Shown here: positions 56,344-64,000 of the stretch, piece by piece | Layout: each line of letters begins with the position of its first letter | How positions within the stretch are numbered: position 1 is the stretch's first letter | Origin: Collimonas antrihumi | GTDB lineage: Bacteria; Pseudomonadota; Gammaproteobacteria; Burkholderiales; Burkholderiaceae_D | Direction of reading: 5' to 3' | DNA length: 64,000 nucleotides | Assembly: GCF_018304965.1 (NCBI RefSeq) | Contig: NZ_JAGQED010000006.1 | Coordinates: forward strand, 148,930-212,929 | Position numbers and translations under genes: made by a program | Notes under the pieces: model-generated | Database searches by the model: none | What the model saw: the letters and a program-made list of their open reading frames with translations, nothing else | What the model was told of the DNA's origin: nothing

Positions 56344-57261
56344 TTACCAGCCGAAGCGTTCGCAGGCGCGGCGGTAGACCAGGCCGGACAGAGCGATATC
56401 TTCGACGCCGACGCCAATCGCCTTGTAGATCACCAGATCGTCTGGCTGGCGTTGGTAAGTGCTGCTGCCGTCGACAATCTGTCCCAGTTCCCATACCCGG
56501 TCCCAGGCGAAAGTGCCCGGTTGGCACAGCAACAGATCGCCGGCTTCCTGCTGTGCTTGCGGTTTCCATTCAACTACCAGGGCGTTGGCGCGGGCAATCG
56601 CGCGATCGTCGAGTTCACGCAGGTTGCCTTTGCTGGCGCCGACCGCCGCAACGAAAGCGCCCGCTTTCAGCAAATCGCCGGAAAACAATGGTTCGGCCGA
56701 ACGAGTTACCGTCACCACCACATCGCCGGCCTGTGCCGCCTCATCGATATTCACGGCGCGCGCCGGAATCCCGGTTTGCTGCGTGATCTGTTCCGCAAAC
56801 TGTTGTTGGCCGCTGCGGCCCGCAATCAGGATCTCCCTGAATTTGCGCACCGCCAGCAAAGCCGGCACATGTGAATGCGCCTGAACTCCGGTGCCGATTA
56901 CCGCCAGCGTGGCAACGTCCTGGTTGGTCAGGTGATCGGCGGCGACCGCCGTGGCTGCAGCGGTACGCAAGCCGGTCATGGTGTCGGATTCAATGGCCGC
57001 CAGCGGGCGTCCATCTTCGGTCGAAAACAGCACGGTGACAAAATGAAATTTGCCGTTGATCGTGGTGTAGATCTTGTAACCGGCGATGCCGGCGGCAGGC
57101 AGCAATGCGCCCATGCTGGACATCATGACAGGGCCGGCGCTGGTGCGGATTCTCGCCTGTTGCGCGCCCTGTCCGATGCCGGCGAAGGCCTGGCGCATGG
57201 CGGCTATGGCGTCGCCGGTATTGATCAGCTCGGCGACTTGCTGGTTGGTGATGAGTTTCAT
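56344..57261 (-). CDS. Ornithine cyclodeaminase/mu-crystallin family protein
   Basis: An NAD(P)-dependent enzyme of 305 residues. The substrate domain has ARIRTSAGPVMMSSMGALLP, and the dinucleotide-binding motif is LAVIGTGVQAHSHVPALLAV. The family includes ornithine cyclodeaminase, alanine dehydrogenase and ketimine reductases. The ATG at 57261 has AAAGGA 8 nt upstream. It starts 46 nt downstream of a DadA-like gene. This suggests joint metabolism of an amino acid via its imino/keto form, for example a D-amino acid or lysine derivative; the substrate is inferred only. Confidence 0.85.
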   Translation of the reverse strand: MKLITNQQVAELINTGDAIAAMRQAFAGIGQGAQQARIRTSAGPVMMSSMGALLPAAGIAGYKIYTTINGKFHFVTVLFSTEDGRPLAAIESDTMTGLRTAAATAVAADHLTNQDVATLAVIGTGVQAHSHVPALLAVRKFREILIAGRSGQQQFAEQITQQTGIPARAVNIDEAAQAGDVVVTVTRSAEPLFSGDLLKAGAFVAAVGASKGNLRELDDRAIARANALVVEWKPQAQQEAGDLLLCQPGTFAWDRVWELGQIVDGSSTYQRQPDDLVIYKAIGVGVEDIALSGLVYRRACERFGW

Positions 57262-57307
57262 GGTTTCATTCCTTTCGGTTTTCGCGGGTATCCGTGGGTT
57301 TCCATTG

Positions 57308-58576
57308 TTAAGCGTTGAATGAAAAAGGGCTGGCATCGATGGACGTGGCCTGGCCGTTGATCAATTGCGTCAACAAGGTTGCGCTGCCATGGGCCAGGGT
57401 CCAGCCGAGACTGCCATGGCCGACATTCAGATACAGGTTCTTGACCGGCGCCGCGCCAATCAGCGGCACGCCGCTTGGCGTAGCGGGGCGGAAGCCGCTC
57501 CATGGCGACAAGCTGGCGCTGTCTGTCAGATCGCCGCAACCAGGGAATAACTCACTGACGCCGCGCTTCAATTCATCGATTGCCGCGTCCGGTATGCTGC
57601 GATCCATGCCGACCAATTCTACGCGCCCGGCAACCCGCAGGCGATCGCCCAGCCGTGCGTAAACGATCTTCTTGGACAGATCGGTGATGGATACCTGCGG
57701 CGCTGCGGCTTGATTGGCGCTGCCGACTAACGGCACCGTGATGCTGTAGCCCTTGAGCGGGTAGAGCGGCAATGAGAAGCCGGCGCGCCGTGCGAAATCG
57801 GCGCTGGCCGGACCTAGCGCCAGAACGAAAGCATCGGCGTCGATTTGTTCCTGGCCGGCATGCACTGCGATCAAGGCGCCGTTACGCATCTCCAGTTTAT
57901 GGATACGTTGCGAATGGGCGAAGCGGAAGCCGGGCTGTTGCGCCATGGTATTCACCAGTTGCCTGCAAAACAGTGCGCAATCGCCTGCTTCCTCGCTCGG
58001 CGTATACACGCCGCCAGCCCAGTCGCGCTTGGCATTGGCCAGCGCCGGTTCAATTTCCATGCAGCGTGCGGCGTCGATGATTTCCTGCTGGCAGCCATGT
58101 TCGGCCTGAAACGCAATTTGCTTGCGGGCGCTGTCCAAACCCTTGGCATCGCCGTACATCACCAGCTTGCCAGCGCTGCGATGCTGGAAGTCTAGCGGTA
58201 CGGCTTGCGTCAGTTGCTGCAATTGTTCGCGGCTGAAGAATGCCAGCCGTAACAGATCGATGGTGGTTTGCCTGACGCGTTTGGTATTGCAGGCGGCCAG
58301 GAATTTGAGCAGCCAGCGCCATTGCGCGGGATCCATTTTCGGCCGCAAGGTCAGCGGCGAGTCGGCGCTGAACAAGTATTCCGGCCAATGACTCCAGACC
58401 GACGGATCGGCCAGCGGCGCGACATACGAATAACTCAGTTGTGCGCCATTGCCCAGGCTGGTCTCGCTGCCCGGCAACGCCGCAGCGTCAACCAGTGTGA
58501 CTTGATGGCCTGCTTCCAGCAGCCGATAGGTGGAAGTGACGCCGATAACGCCAGCACCTAATACGCAAATGTGCAT
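57308..58576 (-). CDS. D-amino acid dehydrogenase, DadA-like
   Basis: An FAD-dependent DAO-family oxidoreductase of 422 residues. The FAD Rossmann motif is at the very N-terminus, HICVLGAGVIGVTSTYRLLE, and C-terminal features are WSGFRPATPSGVPLIG and LYLNVGHGSLGWTLAHGS, as in DadA. It oxidises D-amino acids to 2-oxo acids, passing electrons to the respiratory chain at the inner membrane. No alanine racemase (dadX) is adjacent. Instead the partner is the cyclodeaminase-like gene, so substrate may differ from D-alanine. Confidence 0.87.
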   Translation of the reverse strand: MHICVLGAGVIGVTSTYRLLEAGHQVTLVDAAALPGSETSLGNGAQLSYSYVAPLADPSVWSHWPEYLFSADSPLTLRPKMDPAQWRWLLKFLAACNTKRVRQTTIDLLRLAFFSREQLQQLTQAVPLDFQHRSAGKLVMYGDAKGLDSARKQIAFQAEHGCQQEIIDAARCMEIEPALANAKRDWAGGVYTPSEEAGDCALFCRQLVNTMAQQPGFRFAHSQRIHKLEMRNGALIAVHAGQEQIDADAFVLALGPASADFARRAGFSLPLYPLKGYSITVPLVGSANQAAAPQVSITDLSKKIVYARLGDRLRVAGRVELVGMDRSIPDAAIDELKRGVSELFPGCGDLTDSASLSPWSGFRPATPSGVPLIGAAPVKNLYLNVGHGSLGWTLAHGSATLLTQLINGQATSIDASPFSFNA

Positions 58577-58772
58577 TTGTTCTGTCCTGTTGCGGAAAAA
58601 TGATGTTGCTTGCCGATGTGGCCGATCCGGCCGGCGTTGTGATTTTGCGCTGCAAAAAGCTTCGAATACTATACGTATGCTCGGATGTTCTGTCTCATGC
58701 TATTTTGGCATCATCGGCCAGGTTCGAGGCTCTGCCACCATGAAAAACCGCGGGTTGATGCCCTCATTGCGG

Positions 58773-58778
58773 TAGAAT
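58773..58778 (+). promoter_or_regulatory. Predicted -10 box of rnpB
   Basis: TAGAAT at 58773-58778, 7 nt before the expected RNA 5' end at about 58786. No clear -35 box at 17-nt spacing. Confidence 0.55.
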
Positions 58779-58785
58779 GCCGCCT

Positions 58786-59108
58786 GAAGTAAGCCAGACA
58801 GCCGCTGGCCGACGTTGCAATGCGTTGGCGGGAGGAAGGTCCGGACTCCATAGAGCAGGGTGACGGTTAACGGCCGTCCGCCGTGAGGCGAGGAATAGGG
58901 CCACAGAGACGAGCGTATTAAGTTACGGTGAAACGCGGTAACCTCCACTCGGAGCAATTCCAAATAGGCACGCGTTGATGTTGCTCGCGGAGCGTGCGGG
59001 TAGGAAGCTTGAGCGCTGGAGTAATCCAGCGCCTAGAGGAATGGTTGTCATAACGCAAAGGCGCAAGCTTGAGCGTCGTAACAGAATCCGGCCTATCGGC
59101 TTACTTCA
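58786..59108 (+). ncRNA. rnpB: RNase P RNA (class A), apparently lacking P13/P14
   Basis: The catalytic RNA of RNase P, which matures tRNA 5' ends. The ends pair (GAAGTAAGCC with GGCTTACTTC, helix P1). The P4 5' strand GAGGAAGGTCCGGACTCC is at about 58832-58849 and its 3' partner ACAGAATCCGGCCTATC at about 59081-59097; GGAGCAATTCCAAATAGG and the P18 hairpin GCGCTGG...CCAGCGC are present. Length is ~323 nt against 377 in E. coli. The specificity-domain segment between ACAGAGA and GGTAACCTCC is only ~44 nt (roughly 110 in E. coli, from memory), leaving a short P12-like stem and no room for P13 and P14. A P19-like hairpin is present near the 3' end. Confidence 0.93.
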
Positions 59109-59292
59109 TTTTCTTTCGGCGGGCTTTCTGCGCTCGTACGGTTGTACCTGGCGAATGTTGTGTCGCCATCCGCATTGCCGTCCCATCGCCATCCCATTTT
59201 TTTGCATGCTGTCGTAATCCTTGAATCCAGTTTTCGGGCAATCGCGTATATGACTGTGCAGGCTCCGAAAATTCACTCTTCAAGGAATTATC

Positions 59293-59847
59293 ATGCGCAA
59301 ACTTAGCTATGCTTTAACTTTGTCCGCTGCTCTGATCGCCGCCAGCGCGGTCCACGCAGAAGATACCGTGATGGTCGGCGGACAAAACATGTACCCCAGC
59401 AAGGACATCGTCGACAACGCTGTCAATTCAGCGGATCACACCACCCTGGTAGCCGCAGTAAAAGCCGCCGGCCTGGTGGACACACTGAAAGGTAAGGGCC
59501 CATTCACCGTATTTGCTCCAACCAATGCCGCTTTCGCCAAACTGCCGCCCGGCACGGTGGAAACTCTGGTCAAGCCGGAAAACAAGGCAACTCTGACCAA
59601 AATCCTGACTTATCACGTGGTGCCAGGCCGATATGGCTATGCCAAGCTTGAAAGCGCCATCAAGCAAGGCCATGGCAAGGCAGAATTGCCAACCGCCAGT
59701 GGCGGCATGTTGACCTTTACGCAAAATGGCCCACGGAATATTGCCGTCACAGACGATGGCGGCCACGTTGCTAATATCAGTACCTATGACGTGAATCAGT
59801 CGAATGGCGTGATCAATGTGATTGATACCGTGTTGCTGCCTAAGTAG
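59293..59847 (+). CDS. Secreted fasciclin-domain protein
   Basis: A 184-residue protein: signal peptide (1-22, ending VHA-ED) then one FAS1 domain (about 42-183). It shows the FAS1 H1 and H2 motifs GPFTVFAPTNAAFAKLP and NGVINVIDTVLLPK, plus the YH motif LTYHVVPG. FAS1 domains mediate adhesion or surface interactions; the bacterial role is mostly unknown. AAGGA lies upstream of the ATG. It stands alone and is closed by a strong terminator. Confidence 0.9.
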   Translation: MRKLSYALTLSAALIAASAVHAEDTVMVGGQNMYPSKDIVDNAVNSADHTTLVAAVKAAGLVDTLKGKGPFTVFAPTNAAFAKLPPGTVETLVKPENKATLTKILTYHVVPGRYGYAKLESAIKQGHGKAELPTASGGMLTFTQNGPRNIAVTDDGGHVANISTYDVNQSNGVINVIDTVLLPK

Positions 59848-59929
59848 TAGGCGGCACAATCGGGGTTGCCGCAAGCGGGTGCCGCAAGCGGGAGCCGGTA
59901 AGGACAAGCCGTTCGGTAGCAATGAGTCG

Positions 59930-59962
59930 GGGCAACGTCATTCAATGACGTTGCCCTTTTTT
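59930..59962 (+). terminator. Intrinsic terminator of the fasciclin gene
   Basis: GGGCAACGTCA (59930-59940) and TGACGTTGCCC (59946-59956) form a perfect 11-bp stem with a 5-nt loop, followed by six T. Confidence 0.97.
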
Positions 59963-59979
59963 CGTCCAAATGGATTGGG

Positions 59980-59999
59980 TGACGTTTACGTTAACGTCA
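59980..59999. promoter_or_regulatory. 20-bp palindrome, candidate LiuR-type operator
   Basis: TGACGTTTACGTTAACGTCA is palindromic at 18 of 20 positions and lies 106 nt upstream of the valine-catabolic operon. It resembles the published consensus of the MerR-family regulator LiuR for branched-chain amino acid genes (comparison from memory). The regulator gene itself is not in the window. Confidence 0.55.
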
Positions 60000-60034
60000 A
60001 TTATTGCTATTCTGCGGAGATAGATGTTGCCGGC

Positions 60035-60073
60035 AGCAGTAATCGATAGCAGTAACCGATAGCATTAATACAA
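60035..60073. repeat. 13-bp tandem units upstream of the isobutyryl-CoA dehydrogenase gene
   Basis: AGCAGTAATCGAT (60035-60047), AGCAGTAACCGAT (60048-60060) and the diverged AGCATTAATACAA (60061-60073). Confidence 0.7.
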
Positions 60074-60104
60074 GACTACCCATTAGCATTGGAGACAAAC
60101 CACC

Positions 60105-61274
60105 ATGGATTTCGAATTATCAGAAGATCAACGTGCATTTCAGCAGACTGCGCGTGATTTTGCCGCCGGAGAGTTGGCGCCGCATGCAGCTAAATGGGAT
60201 GCCGAAGGCATCTTCCCTACCGATGTGATCGCCAAGGCGGGCGAGTTGGGTTTCTGTGGTTTGTATACGCCGGAAGAAGTGGGTGGTCTGGGTTTGTCGC
60301 GGTTGGATGCCACCATCGTATTCGAGGAACTGGCGCGCGGCTGCACTTCGACCACGGCCTATCTGACAATTCACAATATGGTGAGCTGGATGATCGCCAA
60401 CTGGGCCACGCCGGCGGTACGCGCAGGCTGGTGCGAGAAACTGGCGAGCGGTCAAAAACTTGGTTCCTACTGCCTGACCGAACCAGGCTCGGGCTCGGAT
60501 GCGGCATCGTTGAAAACGACCGCGCAATTGGTTAACGGTGAGCACGGCGAGTACGTGATCAACGGCTCCAAGGCGTTTATCTCAGGTGCCGGCGCGACCG
60601 ACGTGCTGGTCCTGATGGCGCGCACGGGCGCTGGTGGCGCACATGGGGTCTCGGCATTCGTGGTGCCGTCTGATACGCCAGGGATCAGCTACGGCCGCAA
60701 GGAAGAAAAGATGGGCTGGAATAGCCAGCCGACGCGCACCATCAGTTTCGATAATGTACGGATTCCTGCCGATCACCTGCTGGGGCAAGAGGGAGAAGGC
60801 TTCCGTCTGGCCATGCGCGGCCTGGATGGCGGTCGTATTAATATCGCCACCTGCTCGGTCGGCACCGCCCAGGCGGCGTTGGATGCTGCGCATGCGTACA
60901 TGGGCCAGCGCCGTCAATTCAACCGGCCGCTGTCGGATTTCCAGGCACTGCAATTCAAGCTGGCCGATATGCAGACAGAGCTGGTTGCCGCGCGCCAGAT
61001 GGTGCGGCTGGCGGCTTGTAAACTCGATGCTAAAGATCCGAATGCCACGACATACTGCGCGATGGCGAAACGCTTCGCTACCGACATCGGCTTCCAGATC
61101 TGTAACGAAGCGCTGCAAATCCACGGCGGTTATGGTTACATTCGCGAGTACCCGCTGGAACGCCATTTCCGCGATGTCCGCGTACATCAGATCCTGGAAG
61201 GCACCAATGAAATCATGCGGGTGATCATTGCCCGCCAGTTGTTGAGCAACGCATCCAATGAGGACATCCGATGA
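60105..61274 (+). CDS. Acyl-CoA dehydrogenase, probable isobutyryl-CoA dehydrogenase
   Basis: An FAD flavoprotein of 389 residues, the standard short acyl-CoA dehydrogenase length. It contains YCLTEPGSGSDAASLKTTA, the FAD-binding GWNSQPTRTISFDNV, QIHGGYGYIREYPLERHFRD and a C-terminal catalytic-loop LEGTNEIMR. The next two overlapping genes encode an enoyl-CoA hydratase and a 3-hydroxyisobutyryl-CoA hydrolase-type protein. This context points to isobutyryl-CoA to methacrylyl-CoA oxidation in valine catabolism. A GGAG RBS is present; the 3' end overlaps the next start (ATGA). Confidence 0.9.
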   Translation: MDFELSEDQRAFQQTARDFAAGELAPHAAKWDAEGIFPTDVIAKAGELGFCGLYTPEEVGGLGLSRLDATIVFEELARGCTSTTAYLTIHNMVSWMIANWATPAVRAGWCEKLASGQKLGSYCLTEPGSGSDAASLKTTAQLVNGEHGEYVINGSKAFISGAGATDVLVLMARTGAGGAHGVSAFVVPSDTPGISYGRKEEKMGWNSQPTRTISFDNVRIPADHLLGQEGEGFRLAMRGLDGGRINIATCSVGTAQAALDAAHAYMGQRRQFNRPLSDFQALQFKLADMQTELVAARQMVRLAACKLDAKDPNATTYCAMAKRFATDIGFQICNEALQIHGGYGYIREYPLERHFRDVRVHQILEGTNEIMRVIIARQLLSNASNEDIR

Positions 61275-62074
61275 ACAACGTTACTAACGTTACCGACACC
61301 TACACCAACCTGCGGCTGGAAATCATCGGCCATACTGCCGTCGTCACGATGGCCAATCCGCCGGCCAATACCTGGACCGGCGACGCCTTGCGCGATTTGA
61401 CGCAGCTGGTGCAAACGCTGAATCAGGATAAAAATATCTATAGCCTGGTGCTGACCGGCGATGGTGAAAAATTCTTTTGTGCAGGCGCTGACCTGAAACT
61501 GTTTGCCGACGGCGACAAGGTCATGGCGCGCGAAATGGCGCGTCGTTTTGGCGAGGCTTTCGAAGCCTTGTCCGGCTTCCGTGGCGTCTCTATTGCCGCC
61601 ATTAACGGTTATGCCATGGGTGGTGGCCTGGAGTGCGCGCTGGCCTGCGATCTGCGCATTGCCGAGGAACACGCGCAGATGGCCTTGCCGGAAGCTGCAG
61701 TGGGTTTGTTGCCTTGCGCCGGCGGCACCCAGAATCTGCCGTGGCTGGTTGGCGAAGGTTGGGCCAAGCGTATGATCTTGTGTGGCGAACGGGTCAATGC
61801 CGAAACGGCATTACGCATCGGTTTGGTCGAGGAGTTGGTAAAAAAAGGCGAAGCCAGGCAACGCGCCCTGGCGCTGGCCGAACAAGTCGCCAGGCAAAGT
61901 CCGTCTAGCGTCACCGCCTGCAAGAAGTTGATTCAAGGCGCACGCAGCAATCCATTGGCGAACTTGCTGCCGGTGGAGCGCGAATTGTTTCTTGATCTGT
62001 TTGACACCCAGGATCAAAAGGAAGGCGTGAATGCCTTCTTGCAAAAACGTCCCGCTGTCTGGAGCAACCAATGA
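61271..62074 (+). CDS. Enoyl-CoA hydratase, probable methacrylyl-CoA hydratase
   Basis: A 267-residue crotonase. The oxyanion-hole motifs are FCAGADLKLFADG and INGYAMGGGLECALACDLRIA, and the catalytic glutamate is in MALPEAAVGLLPCAGG. Placement between an isobutyryl-CoA dehydrogenase and a 3-hydroxyisobutyryl-CoA hydrolase, with 4-nt overlaps on both sides, suggests hydration of methacrylyl-CoA. Chemistry is certain at the superfamily level; substrate is inferred from context. Confidence 0.88.
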   Translation: MNNVTNVTDTYTNLRLEIIGHTAVVTMANPPANTWTGDALRDLTQLVQTLNQDKNIYSLVLTGDGEKFFCAGADLKLFADGDKVMAREMARRFGEAFEALSGFRGVSIAAINGYAMGGGLECALACDLRIAEEHAQMALPEAAVGLLPCAGGTQNLPWLVGEGWAKRMILCGERVNAETALRIGLVEELVKKGEARQRALALAEQVARQSPSSVTACKKLIQGARSNPLANLLPVERELFLDLFDTQDQKEGVNAFLQKRPAVWSNQ

Positions 62075-63255
62075 AAGACGACGCAAAGATGGCAGACGTA
62101 AATTTAACCGCAGCTGCAGCGCCAGCCTTGTTTGAAGAACTGACTACCGATAACGGCAAGCGCATCGGCATCGCCACGTTGAATGTGGAAAAGACGCTGA
62201 ATGCGATATCGCTGGAAATGGTGGATTTGCTGGATCGGCAATTGCGCGCGTGGGCCGCCGATCCGCAACTGGCGATGGTGGTGTTGCAGGCGGCCGGCGA
62301 AAAAGCTTTTTGCGCCGGTGGCGATTTGCAGGGTTTGTACCGCACCATGCTGGATCAGCACGCCACCGGCCGGGAAGATGATATTCGGGGCAATACCTAC
62401 GCGTGCGATTTTTTCGAGCGCGAATATCGGCTGGATTATCTGATCCACACCTATCCCAAGCCGATCCTGGCCTGGGGGCACGGCATCGTGATGGGCGGCG
62501 GGATCGGCTTGATGGCAGGCGCCAGCCATCGCGTGGTGACCGAGAAATCACGGTTAGCCATGCCTGAGATCACGATCGGCCTGTATCCGGATGTCGGCGG
62601 CACCTGGTTCCTGAACCGCATGCCGGGCCAGATCGGTTTGTTCCTGGCGTTGAGCGGCGCCTCGATTGGTGCTGCCGACGCCATTTTTGCCCGGCTGGCC
62701 GATCATCAAATCAGCCATGCGCAAAAACAGCCGGTGCTGGCGGCATTGTTAACCCAGCCTTGGGATGGCCGGCAGGACGATGTCCTGTTAAGCCGGGTAT
62801 TGCAACATGCCGAGCGCCAGGCCGCGGAGACGTGGGTGGCGGGGCCGACACCGTTGCATCAGCATTTTGAATTGATTAACCAGCTGTGCGGTGCGCCGAC
62901 CTTGGCCGAGGTTGTGAACAATATCGTCGAATTGAAAACGGAAGATCCGTGGCTGCAAAAAGGAATCGCGACGCTGGTAGCGGGCAGTCCTGCATCTGCC
63001 TGGTTGTCGCATGCGTTGCAAAAGCGGGCGCGGCATATGTCGTTGGCGGAAGTGTTCCGGCTGGAATATGTGGTTTCCCTGCATTGCGCCGCCCGTGCCG
63101 ATTTCGCAGAGGGCATCCGGGCGCTGATTATCGACAAGGATCGCCAGCCGCACTGGCAGCCTGCAACTTTGGCGGCTGTTACCAACGATTGGGGCAACGG
63201 CTTTTTTGATAATCCATGGTCAGAGACGGATCATCCGTTGGCCGATCTGATCTAA
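62071..63255 (+). CDS. 3-hydroxyisobutyryl-CoA hydrolase (enoyl-CoA hydratase superfamily)
   Basis: A 394-residue HIBCH-type protein, longer than hydratases owing to a C-terminal domain. Typical HIBCH segments are FCAGGDLQGLYR, GHGIVMGGGIGLMAGASHR and MPEITIGLYPDVGGTWFLN, containing the catalytic Glu and Asp. It releases CoA from 3-hydroxyisobutyryl-CoA in valine breakdown, protecting cells from methacrylyl-CoA. The start overlaps the previous stop; an in-frame ATG at 62089 is an alternative. Downstream steps (hydroxyisobutyrate dehydrogenase, mmsA) are not in the window. Confidence 0.9.
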   Translation: MKDDAKMADVNLTAAAAPALFEELTTDNGKRIGIATLNVEKTLNAISLEMVDLLDRQLRAWAADPQLAMVVLQAAGEKAFCAGGDLQGLYRTMLDQHATGREDDIRGNTYACDFFEREYRLDYLIHTYPKPILAWGHGIVMGGGIGLMAGASHRVVTEKSRLAMPEITIGLYPDVGGTWFLNRMPGQIGLFLALSGASIGAADAIFARLADHQISHAQKQPVLAALLTQPWDGRQDDVLLSRVLQHAERQAAETWVAGPTPLHQHFELINQLCGAPTLAEVVNNIVELKTEDPWLQKGIATLVAGSPASAWLSHALQKRARHMSLAEVFRLEYVVSLHCAARADFAEGIRALIIDKDRQPHWQPATLAAVTNDWGNGFFDNPWSETDHPLADLI

Positions 63256-63274
63256 TTTCCAGCCGAGAGCCAAT

Positions 63275-63724
63275 ATGCAGCGACGCAACATTCTGTGGAC
63301 AATGTTTTCGTCAATCGGTGCGGCGGCAGTCCTCGCCGGAGTCGCGTCACGTGCAAAGGCGGCAAGCGTGGATAAGGCCAAGGTCGCGTATCACTTGAGC
63401 GACCTTGATAAGGTCGGCTTTGTACTTGGCAATATTCAGAACCATTACGATGGCATGGGCGGCCCGGACAAGGTGAAAATCAATCTGGTCATACATGGCC
63501 CGGCGCTCAAAGCGTTTCATTCCGCGCAGGCAAGCCCGGAATTCAGCCAGCATGTCGCCCAGCTGGCAAAGACGGGGCTGGAGATGGATGCCTGCATCAA
63601 TACGATGAAAGCGCAGAACGTCTCGTTAAAAGAGCTGCTGCCGGATTTTAAGGTTGCCGATAAAGGCGCAGTTGTGTTGCTCGCCGATTTGCAGTCACAA
63701 GGTTATGTCTATTTAAGGCCTTGA
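63275..63724 (+). CDS. Exported DsrE/DsrF-like family protein
   Basis: A 149-residue protein. An N-terminal export signal (MQRRNILWTMFSSIGAAAVLAG, ending about AKA-AS at residue 29) has two arginines, but lacks the full twin-arginine consensus, so Sec or Tat export is open. The mature part is a DsrE-like alpha/beta fold (KVAYHLSDLDKVGFVLGNIQNH; KINLVIHGPALKAF) with one Cys in LEMDACINTMKAQ at the position typical for these sulfur-relay-like proteins. Function unknown. It follows the valine operon by 19 nt on the same strand. Confidence 0.82.
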   Translation: MQRRNILWTMFSSIGAAAVLAGVASRAKAASVDKAKVAYHLSDLDKVGFVLGNIQNHYDGMGGPDKVKINLVIHGPALKAFHSAQASPEFSQHVAQLAKTGLEMDACINTMKAQNVSLKELLPDFKVADKGAVVLLADLQSQGYVYLRP

Positions 63725-63779
63725 TGGCTGTCTCTTTAAGTATTTGCAAACCTCAATCTGAAATATCGGCGGGTTGGGA

Positions 63780-63800
63780 AAAATAAATCGACTCTGACCC
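63780..63800 (-). repeat. Orphan copy of the transposase-associated repeat
   Basis: ATCGACTCTGACCC within 63780-63800 is the reverse complement of the GGGTCAGAGTCGA core seen at 14924-14951, without a transposase gene nearby in the window. Confidence 0.75.
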
Positions 63801-63858
63801 GAATGCCGTTAAGTTAAGCCCCGAACGGTATTCTTTAGATGGACCAATGCGGTCACTG

Positions 63859-63877
63859 CGTCATCCCCGCGAACGCG
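63859..63877. repeat. Half copy of the CGTC-CCCGCGAA palindromic repeat
   Basis: CGTCATCCCCGCGAACGCG matches one arm of the element at 36561-36641. The rest of 63725-63918 shows no gene; GCCGTTAAGTTAAGCC (about 63805-63820) may be an insertion-sequence end or another repeat. Confidence 0.6.
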
Positions 63878-63918
63878 CACTGCTGTCCGGAATAATTTGA
63901 TTGACAATGTTGGGAAGG

Positions 63919-63981
63919 GTTGCAGGTATTGGTCTAAGGGGGTATACCCCTGTTTGCCAACTTAAAAACCAAACCTGCAAC
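63919..63981. other. Nested palindrome at the window end
   Basis: GTTGCAGGTATTGGT (63919-63933) pairs with ACCAAACCTGCAAC (63968-63981) with one bulge, enclosing the perfect 12-bp palindrome GGGGTATACCCC (63939-63950). It may be a regulatory site or an element end belonging to the gene beyond 64000. Confidence 0.55.
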
Positions 63982-64000
63982 ATGTTCAGCATAACGACTT

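Overview
This 64-kb window looks like a chromosomal core region of a betaproteobacterium in the order Burkholderiales, most likely family Oxalobacteraceae (a Collimonas/Herbaspirillum-like organism). That placement is inference. It rests on the gene order mlaFEDACB - ABC2 exporter - ibaG - murA - hisG - hisD ... hisBHAFI - hisE - hinT - tatABC - degS-like protease, on the short HisG, on the Gram-negative trimeric porins and on the fatty-acid operon layout. I found no prophage, plasmid, CRISPR or defence island. The only mobile element is a REP-type tyrosine transposase unit.

Layout. 1-9.9 kb: end of a porin, a TRIC-type channel, PBP1A, an ArgP-like LysR regulator, a TonB-dependent receptor paired with a secreted thioredoxin-fold protein, and a GST. 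10-15.8 kb: AMP nucleosidase, an MFS exporter, a nitronate monooxygenase with a divergent LysR gene, then the transposase unit, whose left repeat forms the end of that LysR gene. 15.9-22.1 kb: glutamate synthase (gltBD). 22.4-28.7 kb: the Mla phospholipid-transport operon, a YadGH-like ABC exporter and ibaG. 28.7-37.5 kb: murA and a nearly complete histidine operon, in which hisC is absent and an orphan DNA methyltransferase lies between hisD and hisB. 37.6-42.6 kb: tatABC (tatC carries an in-frame 18-bp tandem repeat), a DUF2461 protein, a single-PDZ HtrA protease, a Nif3-like protein and Hsp15. 42.9-50 kb: a TetR-controlled fatty-acid beta-oxidation operon plus an enoyl-CoA hydratase. 50-54 kb: an adenosine/adenine deaminase, a LysR regulator and an NCS2 purine permease, with a 29-bp motif repeated in inverted orientation on both sides of lysR. 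54-59 kb: a porin, entericidin, MarC, an ornithine cyclodeaminase-like protein, a DadA-like dehydrogenase and rnpB. 59-64 kb: a fasciclin protein, a valine-catabolic operon behind a LiuR-like palindrome, and a secreted DsrE-like protein.

Most of the window is housekeeping: envelope synthesis and maintenance (PBP1A, MurA, Mla, Tat, DegS-like protease), nitrogen and histidine metabolism, and two acyl-CoA degradation operons. The unusual material lies mainly between genes. There are several unrelated 12-13-bp tandem arrays in spacers, two families of dispersed palindromic repeats, five copies of a transposase-associated repeat, an rnpB that appears to lack the P13/P14 arm, and a multi-hairpin segment of unknown role upstream of the TetR gene. 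I see no convincing undescribed multi-gene system. The best candidates for follow-up are the deaminase-lysR-permease operator pair, the hisC/methyltransferase swap, the shortened rnpB and the tandem-array pattern.
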